Assembly: GCF_003347205.1 (NCBI RefSeq)
Contig: NZ_QQBJ01000022.1
Coordinates: 1 to 64,000, forward strand
Reading direction: 5' to 3'
DNA: 64,000 nucleotides
Source of the DNA: Mycolicibacterium moriokaense
GTDB taxonomy: Bacteria; Actinomycetota; Actinomycetes; Mycobacteriales; Mycobacteriaceae
Shown: in pieces, positions 1-8,688 of the stretch
Position numbering within the stretch: position 1 is the stretch's first letter
Layout of the letters: the number at the start of each line of letters is the position of its first letter
Notes under the pieces: generated by a model
What the model was told of the DNA's origin: nothing
Database searches by the model: none
Seen by the model: the letters and a program-made list of their open reading frames with translations, nothing else
Program-made: the position numbers and the translations under genes

Positions 1-604
1 CTATGTGCCGGGTCGGGTGTCGTTGTTAGGCAACGGTTTTCGAGTTCGTGGGTTGGGTTGGATGGCCTACGGCCATCGCCGGCGGTCGCTTTGACGTTGT
101 GCTGCAACGGTTTTGGTATCCGTTGGTGGTGATGGCTTCGCCATTGGTCACGCTTCAATCATACTGCATTGCAGTGGGTTTCGGCTACTCAGTCTCGGCT
201 TCGCCTCGACCATGGTGAAGGGCTTTAGTTGCCGGCCGGCGGATCTTGACTCGAGGTCGTTGCCCGCCTTGGCATCTCGACCTACTGCCCGGGCTGCGCC
301 CTCACACATAATATGCGTTGCGGGACAGCGGTATTCGATTACATGCCGCGGCGCCTACGGCGCTCCACCACTGCAGTCTATTACACCGAGGAGCCACTGC
401 CACCGCGAGCCGCCCACCCCTCCCCGAACATTGCTCAACTCGATTCCGACCGTAATACCTGAGGGTCAACGTTCCGACTGGCCCCTCCCCACGAGACTCG
501 ATCCCCCTGGGCCCGCCGGCGACCCGCCACCTGCTACCCCGTTGACTGCCGGCGCCCGGCTCCGCCGGCCTTTTCTGGGTGTGGTGGCCGGCGGCCAGCT
601 GTTG
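1..604. repeat. Telomere-like hairpin cluster, no gene
   Basis: I see no convincing gene here. Perfect short palindromes lie at 61-77 (7-bp stem, loop TAC), 132-144 (5-bp stem, TTC), 291-301 (4-bp stem, TGC), 351-363 (5-bp stem, TAC) and 556-568 (5-bp stem, TCC), with a weaker one at 197-205 (TTC). Read on the bottom strand, every loop is GNA closed by C-G. That is the sheared-pair loop described for 3-prime overhangs of actinomycete linear-replicon telomeres, and the bottom strand is the one that would form the overhang at a left end. Further hairpins at 21-35 and 95-109 share CGTTG-N5-CAACGGTTTT, and 163-175 is ACTGC-ATT-GCAGT. Position 1 does not look like a blunt telomere terminus, so the exact end may be missing. 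Confidence 0.6.
448..465. repeat. 18-bp motif shared with 56493-56510
   Basis: GACCGTAATACCTGAGGG here is the exact reverse complement of the sequence at 56493-56510, which forms one side of the palindromic operator in front of the methyltransferase-helicase gene. Both copies are intergenic. A shared binding site is an inference. Confidence 0.5.
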
Positions 605-893
605 ATGGGGGCTCGCAGCTCAGTTCAGCGGCTAGGGCGTGGGGGGTGGCCGTCACAGGCAGCGTTGAGCGCCGACGAGATCAACTTCCTCAACGGAGTC
701 CGCGGCAACTTCCCCGGCAACGATGATCAGCTGCTGCTCCCCGGCAAGCAGGCATGCCGACTGCTCTACACCGGGCAGTCCGCCCCAGGCGGTCATCGAC
801 GCGACTGCCGGCCAGTACGGGGCAAGCCCAGCCCAAGCTACGAGCTTGGTCGGTGCGGCCCGCGGCACCATGTGTACTCAAGCGCCCGGCTGA
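605..893 (+). pseudogene. DUF732-like secreted protein, frameshifted
   Basis: Two adjoining frames together spell a DUF732-like domain. The first frame gives ALSADEINFLNGVRGN and later QACRLLYTGQSA. The next frame, entered near position 787, continues QAVIDATAGQYGASPAQATS and ends in ...MCTQAPG before a stop. The domain, including its pair of cysteines, is common in small exported mycobacterial proteins of unknown function. No signal peptide is visible upstream, so the 5-prime end is also degraded. A single-base sequencing error could explain the shift, but the missing leader favours decay next to the telomere-like end. Confidence 0.5.
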
Positions 894-956
894 TCGCTAC
901 CGCACGGCCACGGTGCGCCGACTTCGCAGCCGAGCGTGTCGCGGCAGCAGTGCAGG

Positions 957-2037
957 ATGAACGCCGTGGGGAAACGCGCTCGGTTAGACCGCCGCAGCAA
1001 GCGGCACATCAAGGTCGACGATGCCGCCGACGTCGTAGCGGCGCTGCGACTCTGGGCAGGTGGCGGCGGTACACGTGGCCCCGACGGGCAATGGATGCGC
1101 GCTGCAACAACCGCGATGTTGGACCGGTGGGACGCCAGTCCCCTGGTCCTGCGCGTCGACGGCGACTTCGCCGCTGCACTCATCGACTCACACACGGACG
1201 TCGAGCTGGCGCACCGGCTGGCTCGACAGGTTCCCCTTTAACGCCATCACCTACAGCCTGGCCGAGCCGCTGTCCCTGCACGACGGCATCCGCCTGTGCC
1301 ACTACACCGGCATGATCGCCACCGGCATCCGTTCCGTTGACGCCGCCGGCGCCCCAGGCGTCCGCGCAGAGCCGACCAGCGAGGACCGCTGGCGACTCGA
1401 CGGCGCCCAGTTCACGCGCTACATCGACGTTGCGGGGTCAGACGGGGTGCGCTGCCTCTGGGTCTTCAAAGAAGACGGCGACCCGCGCCCCCGACTGCAA
1501 ACAGTCACATTCCAACTGCGTGGCGAGCTGGCCGACCACGCAACAACCCTCGCCGAGCTGATCAGTGCATCAGTCTCCATGGCCGCTGACTTCGAGCAAT
1601 CCCAAGGTCAAGAACTCCCCACCCTGATCACCCTGTCGCTGTCGTTGCTGCTCTACACCGCTGCGACCGATCCCGATCTTGATTGGCCTCCACCCGAGCA
1701 GATCGCTCGCCCCCATCAGATCAAGTCAACGCAGATCGGAAATCTTGGCTGGCGTACCGGGGCGGCTCTACGTCAGCACCGGACGCCACCGCCAAGTACC
1801 GCCCGCCATCCCGACGCCGCCGGCGGCACTCCGCCCCTGAGCGGCCGGCGCCTACCGGCGCACATCCGCAATGCACACTGGCACCGCGTCCGGATCGCCG
1901 AACGAAACGCCACCGGCCAAGTCATCGGCAGCTTGCAGGGTGTCCAAGGCATTGACTGGCACTACGAACTGCGGTGGTATCCACCAACGCCGGTCAACGC
2001 TGAGCACGGAGTGAACCCTACGGTCCGCGATCCGTAG
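957..2037 (+). pseudogene. AcrVA2-like plasmid/phage protein, frameshifted
   Basis: The frame starting at 957 (MNAVGKRARLDRRSKRHIK) stops at 1241 just after RLARQVPL. The neighbouring frame carries on without a gap as FNAITYSLAEPLSLHDG and runs to 2037, so one base has been gained or lost in the CCCCTTT run near 1235. The C-terminal half holds NLGWRTGAALR, RNAHWHRVRI and LRWYPPTPVN. This is the signature of a broad plasmid and phage family, some members of which are annotated as resembling the Cas12a inhibitor AcrVA2. Most members have no known role and may not be anti-CRISPRs. The intact protein would be about 350 residues. Confidence 0.5.
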
Positions 2038-2125
2038 CAACGGGCGCGTCATCCGCTGCCTCGCGACGGCTGGAGCGCCCGCGCGAGCCGAAGCGCCGCG
2101 CGGGCTTCCTCGATCCTCTTCGCAC

Positions 2126-3175
2126 CTAGGCGTCGGCGAGTACCTCCGCTAAAACCTCGATCGCGGTTCTTTGCCCATCAAGCTGGCCGTGGGGACCCGA
2201 CGAATACAGCTCTTCGAAACTTTCTGCGCCAACGTCTGATTCACGATCATCTTCATCGAAAATCCCGACATAGCACAAGTACGTTTGGGCGCGTCGGCTC
2301 CGCCCTGTCGGATAGAACTCCGTGTACATCTCTGGCTCCAGCCCCGCGACGATCTCGTCCTCGTCCTCGTTAAGTGCCTCCAGCAGTACCGAGACGGTGT
2401 TGCCATCGGGTCCCGCGGTATCGGCGCGCAGGGAACCGTCCGGTAGACGTCGCCACGTCAACCCTCGCACTTCTAGGGAGTCGCTTGCTTTCAGGTAGGC
2501 GTCCCCTAAGCGCGCGAATGCGTTTAGAACTATCTCCCGCAGGACTTTTCGGTCGTAATCGTCCCACGTCTTACCGCTCCTATCGCGCAAATGTTCCCGC
2601 ACTCTCGCAGCGGCTCGCTCCGCGTGGGCACGCACTTCCGCCGAGGCACCAGGCCGTCGGCTAATGATCGCTCCGACCATTCGCGGCCTTCCATCCTCAC
2701 CGGCCTCTTCCTCGTAGGCCGTTCGCCCGAAATAGTTAACATCATTCTCGGTGATGCCGAGTTCTGTTGCAGCGGTGACTAATTGCTGATCGCTCAGACC
2801 TTCAACAAGCGTCCGGATGAATTCAGCCAGAGCGTGAGCATGCTCCGAATCCACTTGGCCGCCGTTTCCCCAGCCGGCCATTACTACATTCGAGAGTTGC
2901 CCGGTGTCGGCGTTTCTCTGTAGAGGTACACCGTCGGCCCTCTCCAGCACCGAGTCAACGAGACCTCGGACATAAGCGTCCTTCACGGGGGCGATCTGGA
3001 TTCGCAGCAGTTCTGCGCCTACATCGGGCCGGGGTACGGCCAGCATCGCTGCGGCTCTTTTGCGGCGATCGCTTCCTGGCGACCGTTCGGTAGCGCGGCG
3101 GCCTTCGGTATAGCCGCTATCGTGCTCGGCTTGGTAAGCGCGAGCTGCCTTCTTGCGGCGATTGTCTCTTGTCAT
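2126..3175 (-). CDS. Hypothetical protein, basic N terminus
   Basis: The product is a soluble protein of about 349 residues that I do not recognise. The ATG at 3175 is preceded by GAGGAG at a good distance, and I prefer it to the in-frame GTG at 3184. The N terminus (RRKKAARAYQAEHDSGYTEG) resembles a short basic motif at the start of many actinobacterial plasmid proteins; the protein starting at 12168 has a similar one (KKNARALQAANPG). The C-terminal half is acidic. It sits alone between the decayed subtelomeric genes and a PD-(D/E)XK-like gene transcribed the same way. Confidence 0.7.
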   Translation of the reverse strand: MTRDNRRKKAARAYQAEHDSGYTEGRRATERSPGSDRRKRAAAMLAVPRPDVGAELLRIQIAPVKDAYVRGLVDSVLERADGVPLQRNADTGQLSNVVMAGWGNGGQVDSEHAHALAEFIRTLVEGLSDQQLVTAATELGITENDVNYFGRTAYEEEAGEDGRPRMVGAIISRRPGASAEVRAHAERAAARVREHLRDRSGKTWDDYDRKVLREIVLNAFARLGDAYLKASDSLEVRGLTWRRLPDGSLRADTAGPDGNTVSVLLEALNEDEDEIVAGLEPEMYTEFYPTGRSRRAQTYLCYVGIFDEDDRESDVGAESFEELYSSGPHGQLDGQRTAIEVLAEVLADA

Positions 3176-3227
3176 GGCGTTCACTCCTCGCAGTTCGTGA
3201 GACCGAAATCCCGCGCAATCCCGACCT

Positions 3228-3243
3228 CACTCGATTGCGAGTG
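3228..3243. promoter_or_regulatory. Inverted repeat upstream of 3175
   Basis: CACTCG-ATTG-CGAGTG is a perfect 6-bp inverted repeat about 55 bp upstream of the start codon at 3175. It could be an operator. The gene-free stretch 3176-3437 otherwise holds only a weak hairpin, TTGCC-ACTGA-GGCAA. Confidence 0.3.
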
Positions 3244-3437
3244 GTGTCTTCGCCGTAAGTGCGATTCTGAGAACCTTGCGTCAGTGCAGTCGCTGCGCGG
3301 AGCATCTACAAGGACGTTTTATCGGCAAGCACTCTTTGCCACTGAGGCAACCGTAGCACCGTGCGATGTGGTTGCGGAAGAGTTTGAGCGTTGCATTGCG
3401 GTTGCGATGCGTCCTAGTGTTCTTCCGCGCGTCGCGG

Positions 3438-4418
3438 TCAGCCCTTCGCCCAGTTGTCCTGAAGTGCGCGGGTGCCAGTGAGCGCGTCTTTGAGCGTGGG
3501 AGCTGTCTGCAATTGATCGAGCAGTACCCAGAGCCGTGACGACGGGTAGATGCCGGCGCCGTTGGGGACCGGTTCGAGCGGGGGGATTCGGGGCCCCAGG
3601 TCGTACACGGCGTGCGGTCGGTCGCTGGCGTCGTTCTCGGGTAGGTACGGGTATCGCTCGCGGATGGTGGGGACGACATCGGCGTGCATGATCCGGTGGA
3701 TGCGTTGCACGGCGCCGGCCCACCGGAACGCCATGAAGTTCGGCGGGTCGGTGGGCCATCCCCCGACGCCGTAGGGGTGGAAGTAGCAGAGGTGATCGGT
3801 GACGAACTCGCGGTATGTCGGGGTGCCGTCGCCGCCTGGGCGGTCTTCGCTGAGCACCACGCTGTAGACCATGCTGTCGGCCACTGTGCGCATGCGTATC
3901 ACTTCCAGTAGGTAGGTGTGCAGCTCTTCAAGCCAGATACGTTCTCGCCCACGGCATACCGCGCGGCAGGTCGCGATGTCGGCGAGGACGTCGCGCCACG
4001 GTAGGTGCACCACGGGGACGCCTTCGATCTCCGTGGGCAGTTGCGTCTCGGCGAGCGTTGTGGAGGCCTGTGATAGGGATACCAGTGCACCCGAGCCGGA
4101 TCGGTGGATGCGCGAGACGTATTGCGACAGTTGCGTCGTCGTGGGAAGCAGCCAGTCCCGTTTGGCCTCGAAGATCACCAGCGCTGAGGGCAGCCGCACC
4201 TCAAGGTCTGTGCGGCCGATCTCGGCACGGACTTCCAGCGCGAAGCTGATGTCTTCACCGCCTCCGAGCGTCGGCCAGACGCGGTGGAGTATTGCGTCGC
4301 TGAGTGCGGTGCAGCGCGCCATGGTGAAGCCGAGTGCTGCGGTCAGGTCGTTCTCGTTCTGGCCGAGCAGGCTGAATGCTGATCCCACCTCGGTGCCGTA
4401 TCGCGTCAGCGAAGCCAC
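3438..4418 (-). CDS. PD-(D/E)XK nuclease-like protein
   Basis: This 326-residue protein starts at a GTG preceded by GGAGGAG. Residues around 70-95 read RTDLEVRLPSALVIFEAKRDW, an acidic residue followed by a strand ending in E-A-K, as in the catalytic core of PD-(D/E)XK nucleases. The rest of the chain has no feature I recognise. The fold suggests action on DNA, possibly in defence or repair, but no specificity-determining or motor partner lies next to it. A catalytically inactive member of the fold cannot be excluded. Confidence 0.7.
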   Translation of the reverse strand: MASLTRYGTEVGSAFSLLGQNENDLTAALGFTMARCTALSDAILHRVWPTLGGGEDISFALEVRAEIGRTDLEVRLPSALVIFEAKRDWLLPTTTQLSQYVSRIHRSGSGALVSLSQASTTLAETQLPTEIEGVPVVHLPWRDVLADIATCRAVCRGRERIWLEELHTYLLEVIRMRTVADSMVYSVVLSEDRPGGDGTPTYREFVTDHLCYFHPYGVGGWPTDPPNFMAFRWAGAVQRIHRIMHADVVPTIRERYPYLPENDASDRPHAVYDLGPRIPPLEPVPNGAGIYPSSRLWVLLDQLQTAPTLKDALTGTRALQDNWAKG

Positions 4419-4529
4419 TCAGTCGCTCCTCCCCGGTTTCTGCCCATGATCCAGTTCGTGCTGCCGCATGCAGCCGGCCGCAGGGGCGGGCGTTTGGCCG
4501 GGGACCTGTCATGGTGCCTGGTCACAGGC

Positions 4530-5186
4530 TCAGGCTGGGTCGGGGCAGAAGTCGATGTCCTTGCCGTCGACGTTGACCGTGGCTGACCACCACCACACCG
4601 GGCCCAGGGCGTCGAGGCCGGCCTGGGGTAGCACCATGCCGAGCTCGCCGGGGGTATCGGTGTCGGCGAAGCCGTCCATGTTGTGCTGGGTGCCTTCGGC
4701 GAAGGGGAAGTAGAAGTAGCCGATCTTCTGTCCGTCGAGCGTCTTGTAGCCGAGCTGCACGCTCGCGCCATCTGGGTTGGTGGCCAGCAGGGACCAGAGC
4801 ACGGTCCCGGTCGTCGGCACGTCCCCGGTATAGGTCATGGTCACCTGAGCGCTGGTGCCGGCGCGGCCGGCCATCTCTCCGACCTTGACGTCGACGCCGG
4901 TGAGGTCGATCGGTGTGGCGGAGACAGTCGACGTGCACGAGGACTGCTGGCCAGCCAGCACCTTGCCCGGCGGCACTGCCGGCGGCGCTGGAGGAACAGG
5001 AGGGGCCGCGGTGGGCGATTCGGTGGTGGAGATCGGCAGGCTCACCGACGTGGTGACGGTGGCCGCGGGTGCGTCGGAGGTCGAGGCCTCTGGTGTCTCG
5101 GATGCGTTTCCGCATCCCGTTACGACGGCGACTACGCTGACCGCGCCGCACACTATTCTGGCGTGCTGTCCCCGACTGCGCTTCAT
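4530..5186 (-). CDS. Hypothetical lipoprotein
   Basis: The start at 5186 gives a typical lipoprotein signal: a basic N terminus (MKRSRGQ), a hydrophobic stretch, and the lipobox VTGC. A Thr/Ser/Pro-rich linker of about 50 residues follows, then a globular domain of about 130 residues with several tryptophans. The mature protein should be anchored outside the cytoplasmic membrane. It lies 64 bp downstream of the gene at 5251-5610 and is probably co-transcribed with it from the damage-type promoter at 5691-5713. No function can be assigned. Confidence 0.75.
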   Translation of the reverse strand: MKRSRGQHARIVCGAVSVVAVVTGCGNASETPEASTSDAPAATVTTSVSLPISTTESPTAAPPVPPAPPAVPPGKVLAGQQSSCTSTVSATPIDLTGVDVKVGEMAGRAGTSAQVTMTYTGDVPTTGTVLWSLLATNPDGASVQLGYKTLDGQKIGYFYFPFAEGTQHNMDGFADTDTPGELGMVLPQAGLDALGPVWWWSATVNVDGKDIDFCPDPA

Positions 5187-5250
5187 GCTCAACCCCCTGG
5201 ACGTCAGTGTTCCTTGGCAAGCTACGCCACGGGCGCTGGCGTGGGCCGTT

Positions 5251-5610
5251 TCAGCCCCCGGCGAGTGCTCGCAGGTGGGCGAGGGTGATGTAGGGGTTGT
5301 ATGACCCGGGCCAGGGTGAGTCATCGTTGAGGAAGGCTTCCGTGGGCAGCCATCCGATGGCGTAGTCCAGCTCTTCGTCGTCCAGATCTTGGCCGCCCCA
5401 CGCGGTGCCGATATGCCGCGCGTAGGACGGAAGCCTGTTCTCGTCATCGACGTAGACCGCCGCGTTGGTGTCGATCCCCAGCGCAGCCAGGCGCGCGGCA
5501 GCGTTGGCGATCGCCTCCCGCTCCTGGCCACTCATGCGACCGGGGACTGTGGGGCCGGTCTCGTGTGCGTCGGTGTGTGCGGGCTGCGTCGTAGCGGTTG
5601 AGTTCGGCAT
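5251..5610 (-). CDS. Small hypothetical protein
   Basis: The product is about 119 residues long and not recognised. The ATG at 5610 follows AAAGGA at a good distance; upstream in-frame starts would run back into the leader hairpin. The sequence is acidic and includes ERAIANAAARLAALG-like helical segments (actual text EREAIANAAARLAALG). The gene is first in its unit, with the standard arrangement of this plasmid: RecA-NDp-type promoter (5691-5713), 22-nt hairpin leader, ribosome binding site, start. A lipoprotein gene follows in the same direction. Confidence 0.75.
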   Translation of the reverse strand: MPNSTATTQPAHTDAHETGPTVPGRMSGQEREAIANAAARLAALGIDTNAAVYVDDENRLPSYARHIGTAWGGQDLDDEELDYAIGWLPTEAFLNDDSPWPGSYNPYITLAHLRALAGG

Positions 5611-5633
5611 CTGTTGCGTCCTTTCGGGGGTTC

Positions 5634-5658
5634 GGTGACCGAACGCTCGCGTTCGGCC
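5634..5658 (-). promoter_or_regulatory. 22-nt leader hairpin plus ACC
   Basis: In the mRNA sense GGCC and GGTC enclose a fully paired middle stem (GAACG with CGTTC) and the tetraloop CGAG, followed by ACC. It is a textbook copy of the repeated leader. Confidence 0.7.
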
Positions 5659-5690
5659 GGTTCGCTGTATGTCGTTGTCCGACAGCACTA

Positions 5691-5713
5691 ATGATACGTA
5701 CGGTCACCGACAT
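5691..5713 (-). promoter_or_regulatory. RecA-NDp/PafBC-type promoter
   Basis: ATGTCGGTG, 8 bp, then TATCAT. It matches TTGTCRGTG-N8-TAnnnT except at the first base. Confidence 0.75.
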
Positions 5714-5781
5714 CGCCCGGGCCGCATGGGATAGTCGATTCTATCGCGCAGCAGGTTTCCTCCCGCCGCGCCGACGATCCG

Positions 5782-6501
5782 TCACTTGAGGGTGAACAGT
5801 GTCAGCTCCAGCTCGTCGGGTTCGGCGTCGAGCGCGCGGGCTGTCTGGTGCATCCATTTCAGGTAGACCGCGTATCGGTACGGGCTCCACGCCACTGATC
5901 GGCCGCGGCCGGCGACGAGGTGCGGGATGCCTGCGAGGTCGCGCACTCTGCGGGCGAGCACGTTGTCCAGGATCAGTGCGCCGGGGGTGGTGAAGTAGAG
6001 GAACTTGGTGAAGAACGCCGGGCCGAAGTTGTCGATGCGCGACCACCCGTCGGCGTTGGCGGACGCGCGCTGCTTGGGGTCGTGCCCTCCGTAGAACTGC
6101 GTGTACCCGGCGATGACGTCGTGCTGTGCGGCTTCTGCAGCGGCCGTGAGCATTTCACCGAGTCGCCCATGGGTCCCCTCGACGATACCGCGGTAGCGAT
6201 GCGGTCCGTAGCCGATGCGTCCGGTGCCCCAGATGAAGCTGGCGGCGAACACCGCCGGCCAGTCGCCTGTGGCGGCCAGGTCGAACACGTCGCCGCGGGA
6301 GATGCTGGTGGTGTCGCGCATCGCGGGGGGCAGGGCTTCGCCCCAGTTGGTGCCGATGTCGATGCGGTGCCCGCGGACTCCGCCTTCCCCGAGCGCGCGG
6401 CGCTTTTCGGCCAGTCGGTCTCGCAGGGTGTCGAGCTGCTCCGCGGCGAGGGCATGGCGTGCGGCCTCTTCTGCGGCCTGGTCGTCGTGTTGGTAGCTCA
6501 T
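5782..6501 (-). CDS. 8-oxoguanine glycosylase (OGG)-fold protein
   Basis: This 239-residue protein starts at the ATG preceded by GGGAGGACGAG. The middle contains FGPAFFTKFLYFTTPGALIL, and an earlier segment reads FIWGTGRIGYGPHRYRG. Both are features I associate with the family annotated as OGG-fold DNA glycosylase proteins, found in mobile regions of actinobacteria. I do not see a clear helix-hairpin-helix GPD motif with the catalytic Lys/Asp pair, so base-excision activity is an inference from fold only. The gene stands alone, with a small plus-strand gene diverging from it. Confidence 0.6.
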   Translation of the reverse strand: MSYQHDDQAAEEAARHALAAEQLDTLRDRLAEKRRALGEGGVRGHRIDIGTNWGEALPPAMRDTTSISRGDVFDLAATGDWPAVFAASFIWGTGRIGYGPHRYRGIVEGTHGRLGEMLTAAAEAAQHDVIAGYTQFYGGHDPKQRASANADGWSRIDNFGPAFFTKFLYFTTPGALILDNVLARRVRDLAGIPHLVAGRGRSVAWSPYRYAVYLKWMHQTARALDAEPDELELTLFTLK

Positions 6502-6644
6502 CTCGTCCTCCCCTGACGGCCGGCGTCCACACCCTCTGTCCGGGTTCGACCTAACCATGACGGTGGGGCGACGCGGCGGCCGGGAGCGGTGCCGCCGACC
6601 TGCGATTTCTGTTCCGTGTCTCTGTCATGAGCAAAGATCGCGCC

Positions 6645-6920
6645 ATGACTACTTCCACACCTCAACCGGAGATCAACAGCCTCTACGACAGACTGAACGA
6701 AGCCCGCAACAAGGCGTGGGCCGAAGCCAACGATGCCCACGCGCGAACGCGGCGCATCGCAGAAGAGACCGGGTCCGATCCCTCAGCCAGCGAACTGATC
6801 GGCCTGGCTGCCATCGAGGCGGTCATTCAACTAACGGCGCAGGTCCACTACCTGACGGTGGCCACCCGCGAGCACACCGCCGCACTCGATCGGGCACGGG
6901 ACAGTTCACAGCAGCCCTAG
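6645..6920 (+). CDS. Small helical hypothetical protein
   Basis: The product is about 91 residues from the ATG at 6645; an in-frame ATG at 6627 would add six. Neither has a strong ribosome binding site. The sequence is mostly helical (YDRLNEARNKAWAEANDAHA) and has no cysteine motif or membrane segment. It lies between divergent and convergent minus-strand genes. No function can be given. Confidence 0.55.
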   Translation: MTTSTPQPEINSLYDRLNEARNKAWAEANDAHARTRRIAEETGSDPSASELIGLAAIEAVIQLTAQVHYLTVATREHTAALDRARDSSQQP

Positions 6921-6937
6921 GCCGGGCCTGTCTCAGA

Positions 6938-7183
6938 TCACCGATCGGAGAGCAGCCGAAGGTGACCGGCGTCTGGGTCTTGGCGTGCTTTCGCAACGCG
7001 CTCTAGCGCTGAATCGGCTGCGGGACTGGTTTTTTGAAGGAGTCGTAGTACGGTGTCGCGCGCTTGAGGGTTGAACGGCTCAGCGTGAAGGTCATCGCAC
7101 GCGATCTTGAGATCGCGGATGAAGTCTCGCACCACAGTCCAGTCCGGGTTGTTGGTTCCCGACGTTGCCGTCGCAGCGTCCAT
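6938..7183 (-). CDS. ACDDL-motif small protein
   Basis: The product is an 81-residue protein that starts at an ATG after GAGAGGAGCGG. Its core, IACDDLHAEPFNPQAR followed by a leucine-rich helix, recurs twice in the protein at 13703-14041, so the two genes are paralogues built on one helical unit of about 28 residues. The role is unknown; small acidic helical repeats of this kind usually bind another protein. The 173 bp upstream (7184-7356) holds no gene and no clear promoter match. Confidence 0.65.
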   Translation of the reverse strand: MDAATATSGTNNPDWTVVRDFIRDLKIACDDLHAEPFNPQARDTVLRLLQKTSPAADSALERVAKARQDPDAGHLRLLSDR

Positions 7184-7356
7184 GGGGCTGACCGCTCCTC
7201 TCGCCTCGTCGCGACCAGCCACCACGTCGAACGTGGGACTTTTGGTCGCTACCACGCCGCGAGGTGGGTCACGTGCACCAATTTTCGACGCCCGAATATC
7301 GCATGTGAGCTGCCCTTTTGCAGAGGAGGTCGCGACAGTGACTCGAGGAGGCGCGG

Positions 7357-8364
7357 TCAGCCCGACCGTCGCGCTTCCAGATCAGAGGCGACGGCATTGT
7401 CGCCGGCAGGCACGTACTCCGAGGTGTCCGGCAGCCCCGCCTGACGCGCGGCACGATCGGCGACGGACAGCAGCCGCCGCAGACGACCGGCAAGTGCGTC
7501 CTTGCTCAGCGGCTGCTCGGCCATGCGGCCCAGTTCCTCCAACGATGCGCCGGGGTGCGCGATCCGCAGGCGCCCCGCCTCCGCGAGATGTGCCGGTGCG
7601 GTGGCGCCGAGGAGATCGAGCGCTCGGGACACCCTGGCTGCGGTGGCCGCGCCGGCCACCTCTGAGCGTCTGCGGTTGGCGTCGTCGAAGTTGGACGGCC
7701 GATCGAGCGGGACGCGTTCAACGCTGCGCTGACGGCGCTGCATCCAAGTCTGGTGGGTCTGGACCGCCCCGATGCGCCGCAGCATCTCACCGGCGCCCTC
7801 GGGGTCGCGCACAACGACGCGATCGACGCCCCGGATCTCGTTCATCTTGGCCTGCACACCCAACCGGCGCGCCGCCCCGACGAGAGCCAACGCCGCCTCG
7901 GGTCCTGGGCAACTGACCTCCATGCCGCGCGTGCGCCCGTTCTCCACCAGCGATCCCCGCGCGACGAACGCTCCCCGCCACGCCGCTTCCAGCTCGGGAA
8001 CCTGACCGGTCACCACGTGGGCGGGCATCCCACGCACCGCCTGACCGCGCGGGTTCAGCAGTCCGGTCTGGCGGGCGAGAGCCTCGGCGTTGTCGGTGAC
8101 CCGCACCAGATACTTCTCACCGCGGCCGCCGGCCGGAGCGACCGGCCGAATCGTCGGGGTCTGCCCGAAGAGATCGTGGACGTCGCGGCACAATCGTCGG
8201 GCAGTGCTCAGCAGGTCGACCTCGGCCACGACGGCCAGCCGCCCGTGCACGACCTGCAGACCTCCCGCGAATCGGAGCAGGGCCGAGACTTCGGCTTTGC
8301 GGGCCGTAGGTGAGCGCACCACCAGCTGGCTCAGTTCTGCTTTCGCATCGCTTGTTGCCGTCAT
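7357..8364 (-). CDS. whiA: WhiA-family transcription regulator paralogue
   Basis: The 335-residue product aligns over its whole length with actinobacterial Whi[10 protein letters not shown] near the N terminus, [81 protein letters not shown], and a C-terminal helix-turn-helix around [20 protein letters not shown]. WhiA combines a LAGLIDADG-like domain with a DNA-binding domain and, with WhiB, controls division and differentiation genes. Chromosomal whiA sits beside rapZ and yvcK homologues, which are absent here, so this is an extra plasmid copy. It starts after CAAGGAG. It may compete with host WhiA. Confidence 0.9.
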   Translation of the reverse strand: MTATSDAKAELSQLVVRSPTARKAEVSALLRFAGGLQVVHGRLAVVAEVDLLSTARRLCRDVHDLFGQTPTIRPVAPAGGRGEKYLVRVTDNAEALARQTGLLNPRGQAVRGMPAHVVTGQVPELEAAWRGAFVARGSLVENGRTRGMEVSCPGPEAALALVGAARRLGVQAKMNEIRGVDRVVVRDPEGAGEMLRRIGAVQTHQTWMQRRQRSVERVPLDRPSNFDDANRRRSEVAGAATAARVSRALDLLGATAPAHLAEAGRLRIAHPGASLEELGRMAEQPLSKDALAGRLRRLLSVADRAARQAGLPDTSEYVPAGDNAVASDLEARRSG

Positions 8365-8562
8365 CGTGGGTTCTCCTTGAGTGTGCTCGCCGCGGCGATC
8401 CCGACGCGTGCGCAATGACCTGCCTGTGAGACCGTTGCTCGCCTCATGATGCCCCAGGTTGTGGACCCAACCCGGCCCCGACAGGGGACAAGTTTCAATA
8501 ACTGGCCCGCGGTGAGAGCGGCGAATCGAACCACACCCGCGAGAAGACGTGACGTGCGACAA

Positions 8563-8586
8563 CCACGACTTGATCCCCAGTCGTGG
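8563..8586. promoter_or_regulatory. Inverted repeat, probable operator
   Basis: CCACGACT, 8 bp, AGTCGTGG is a perfect inverted repeat about 35 bp upstream of the small reading frame at 8620. It is a likely regulator site for the peptidase operon. The rest of 8365-8619 holds no gene. Confidence 0.5.
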
Positions 8587-8619
8587 GAATATTGGTCTCG
8601 ACACGGGAGGGAGCACCGC

Positions 8620-8688
8620 GTGGCTGACACAGCTGATCGAGCGCGCCAGGCGCTCATCCTCTGCGCCGTCGAGGTCATTCGGCGATGA
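8620..8688 (+). CDS. 22-residue peptide coupled to peptidase gene
   Basis: A GTG preceded by GGGAGGGAGC opens a 22-codon frame ([20 protein letters not shown]...) whose stop overlaps the next start as ATGA at 8685-8688. The strong ribosome binding site belongs to this frame and the peptidase gene has none of its own. The peptide therefore probably serves translational coupling. It could also be a remnant of a longer protein. Confidence 0.5.
   Translation: MADTADRARQALILCAVEVIRR

Noticed and set aside
1-604. Left region as an iteron-type replication origin
   Set aside because: The repeats differ in sequence and share only palindromy and loop type, unlike direct-repeat iterons. Telomere folding fits better.
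113-1315. 400-codon plus-strand frame across the left end
   Set aside because: Only the segment from about 605 makes biological sense, as a DUF732 fragment. The rest crosses hairpins and the neighbouring frameshifted gene.
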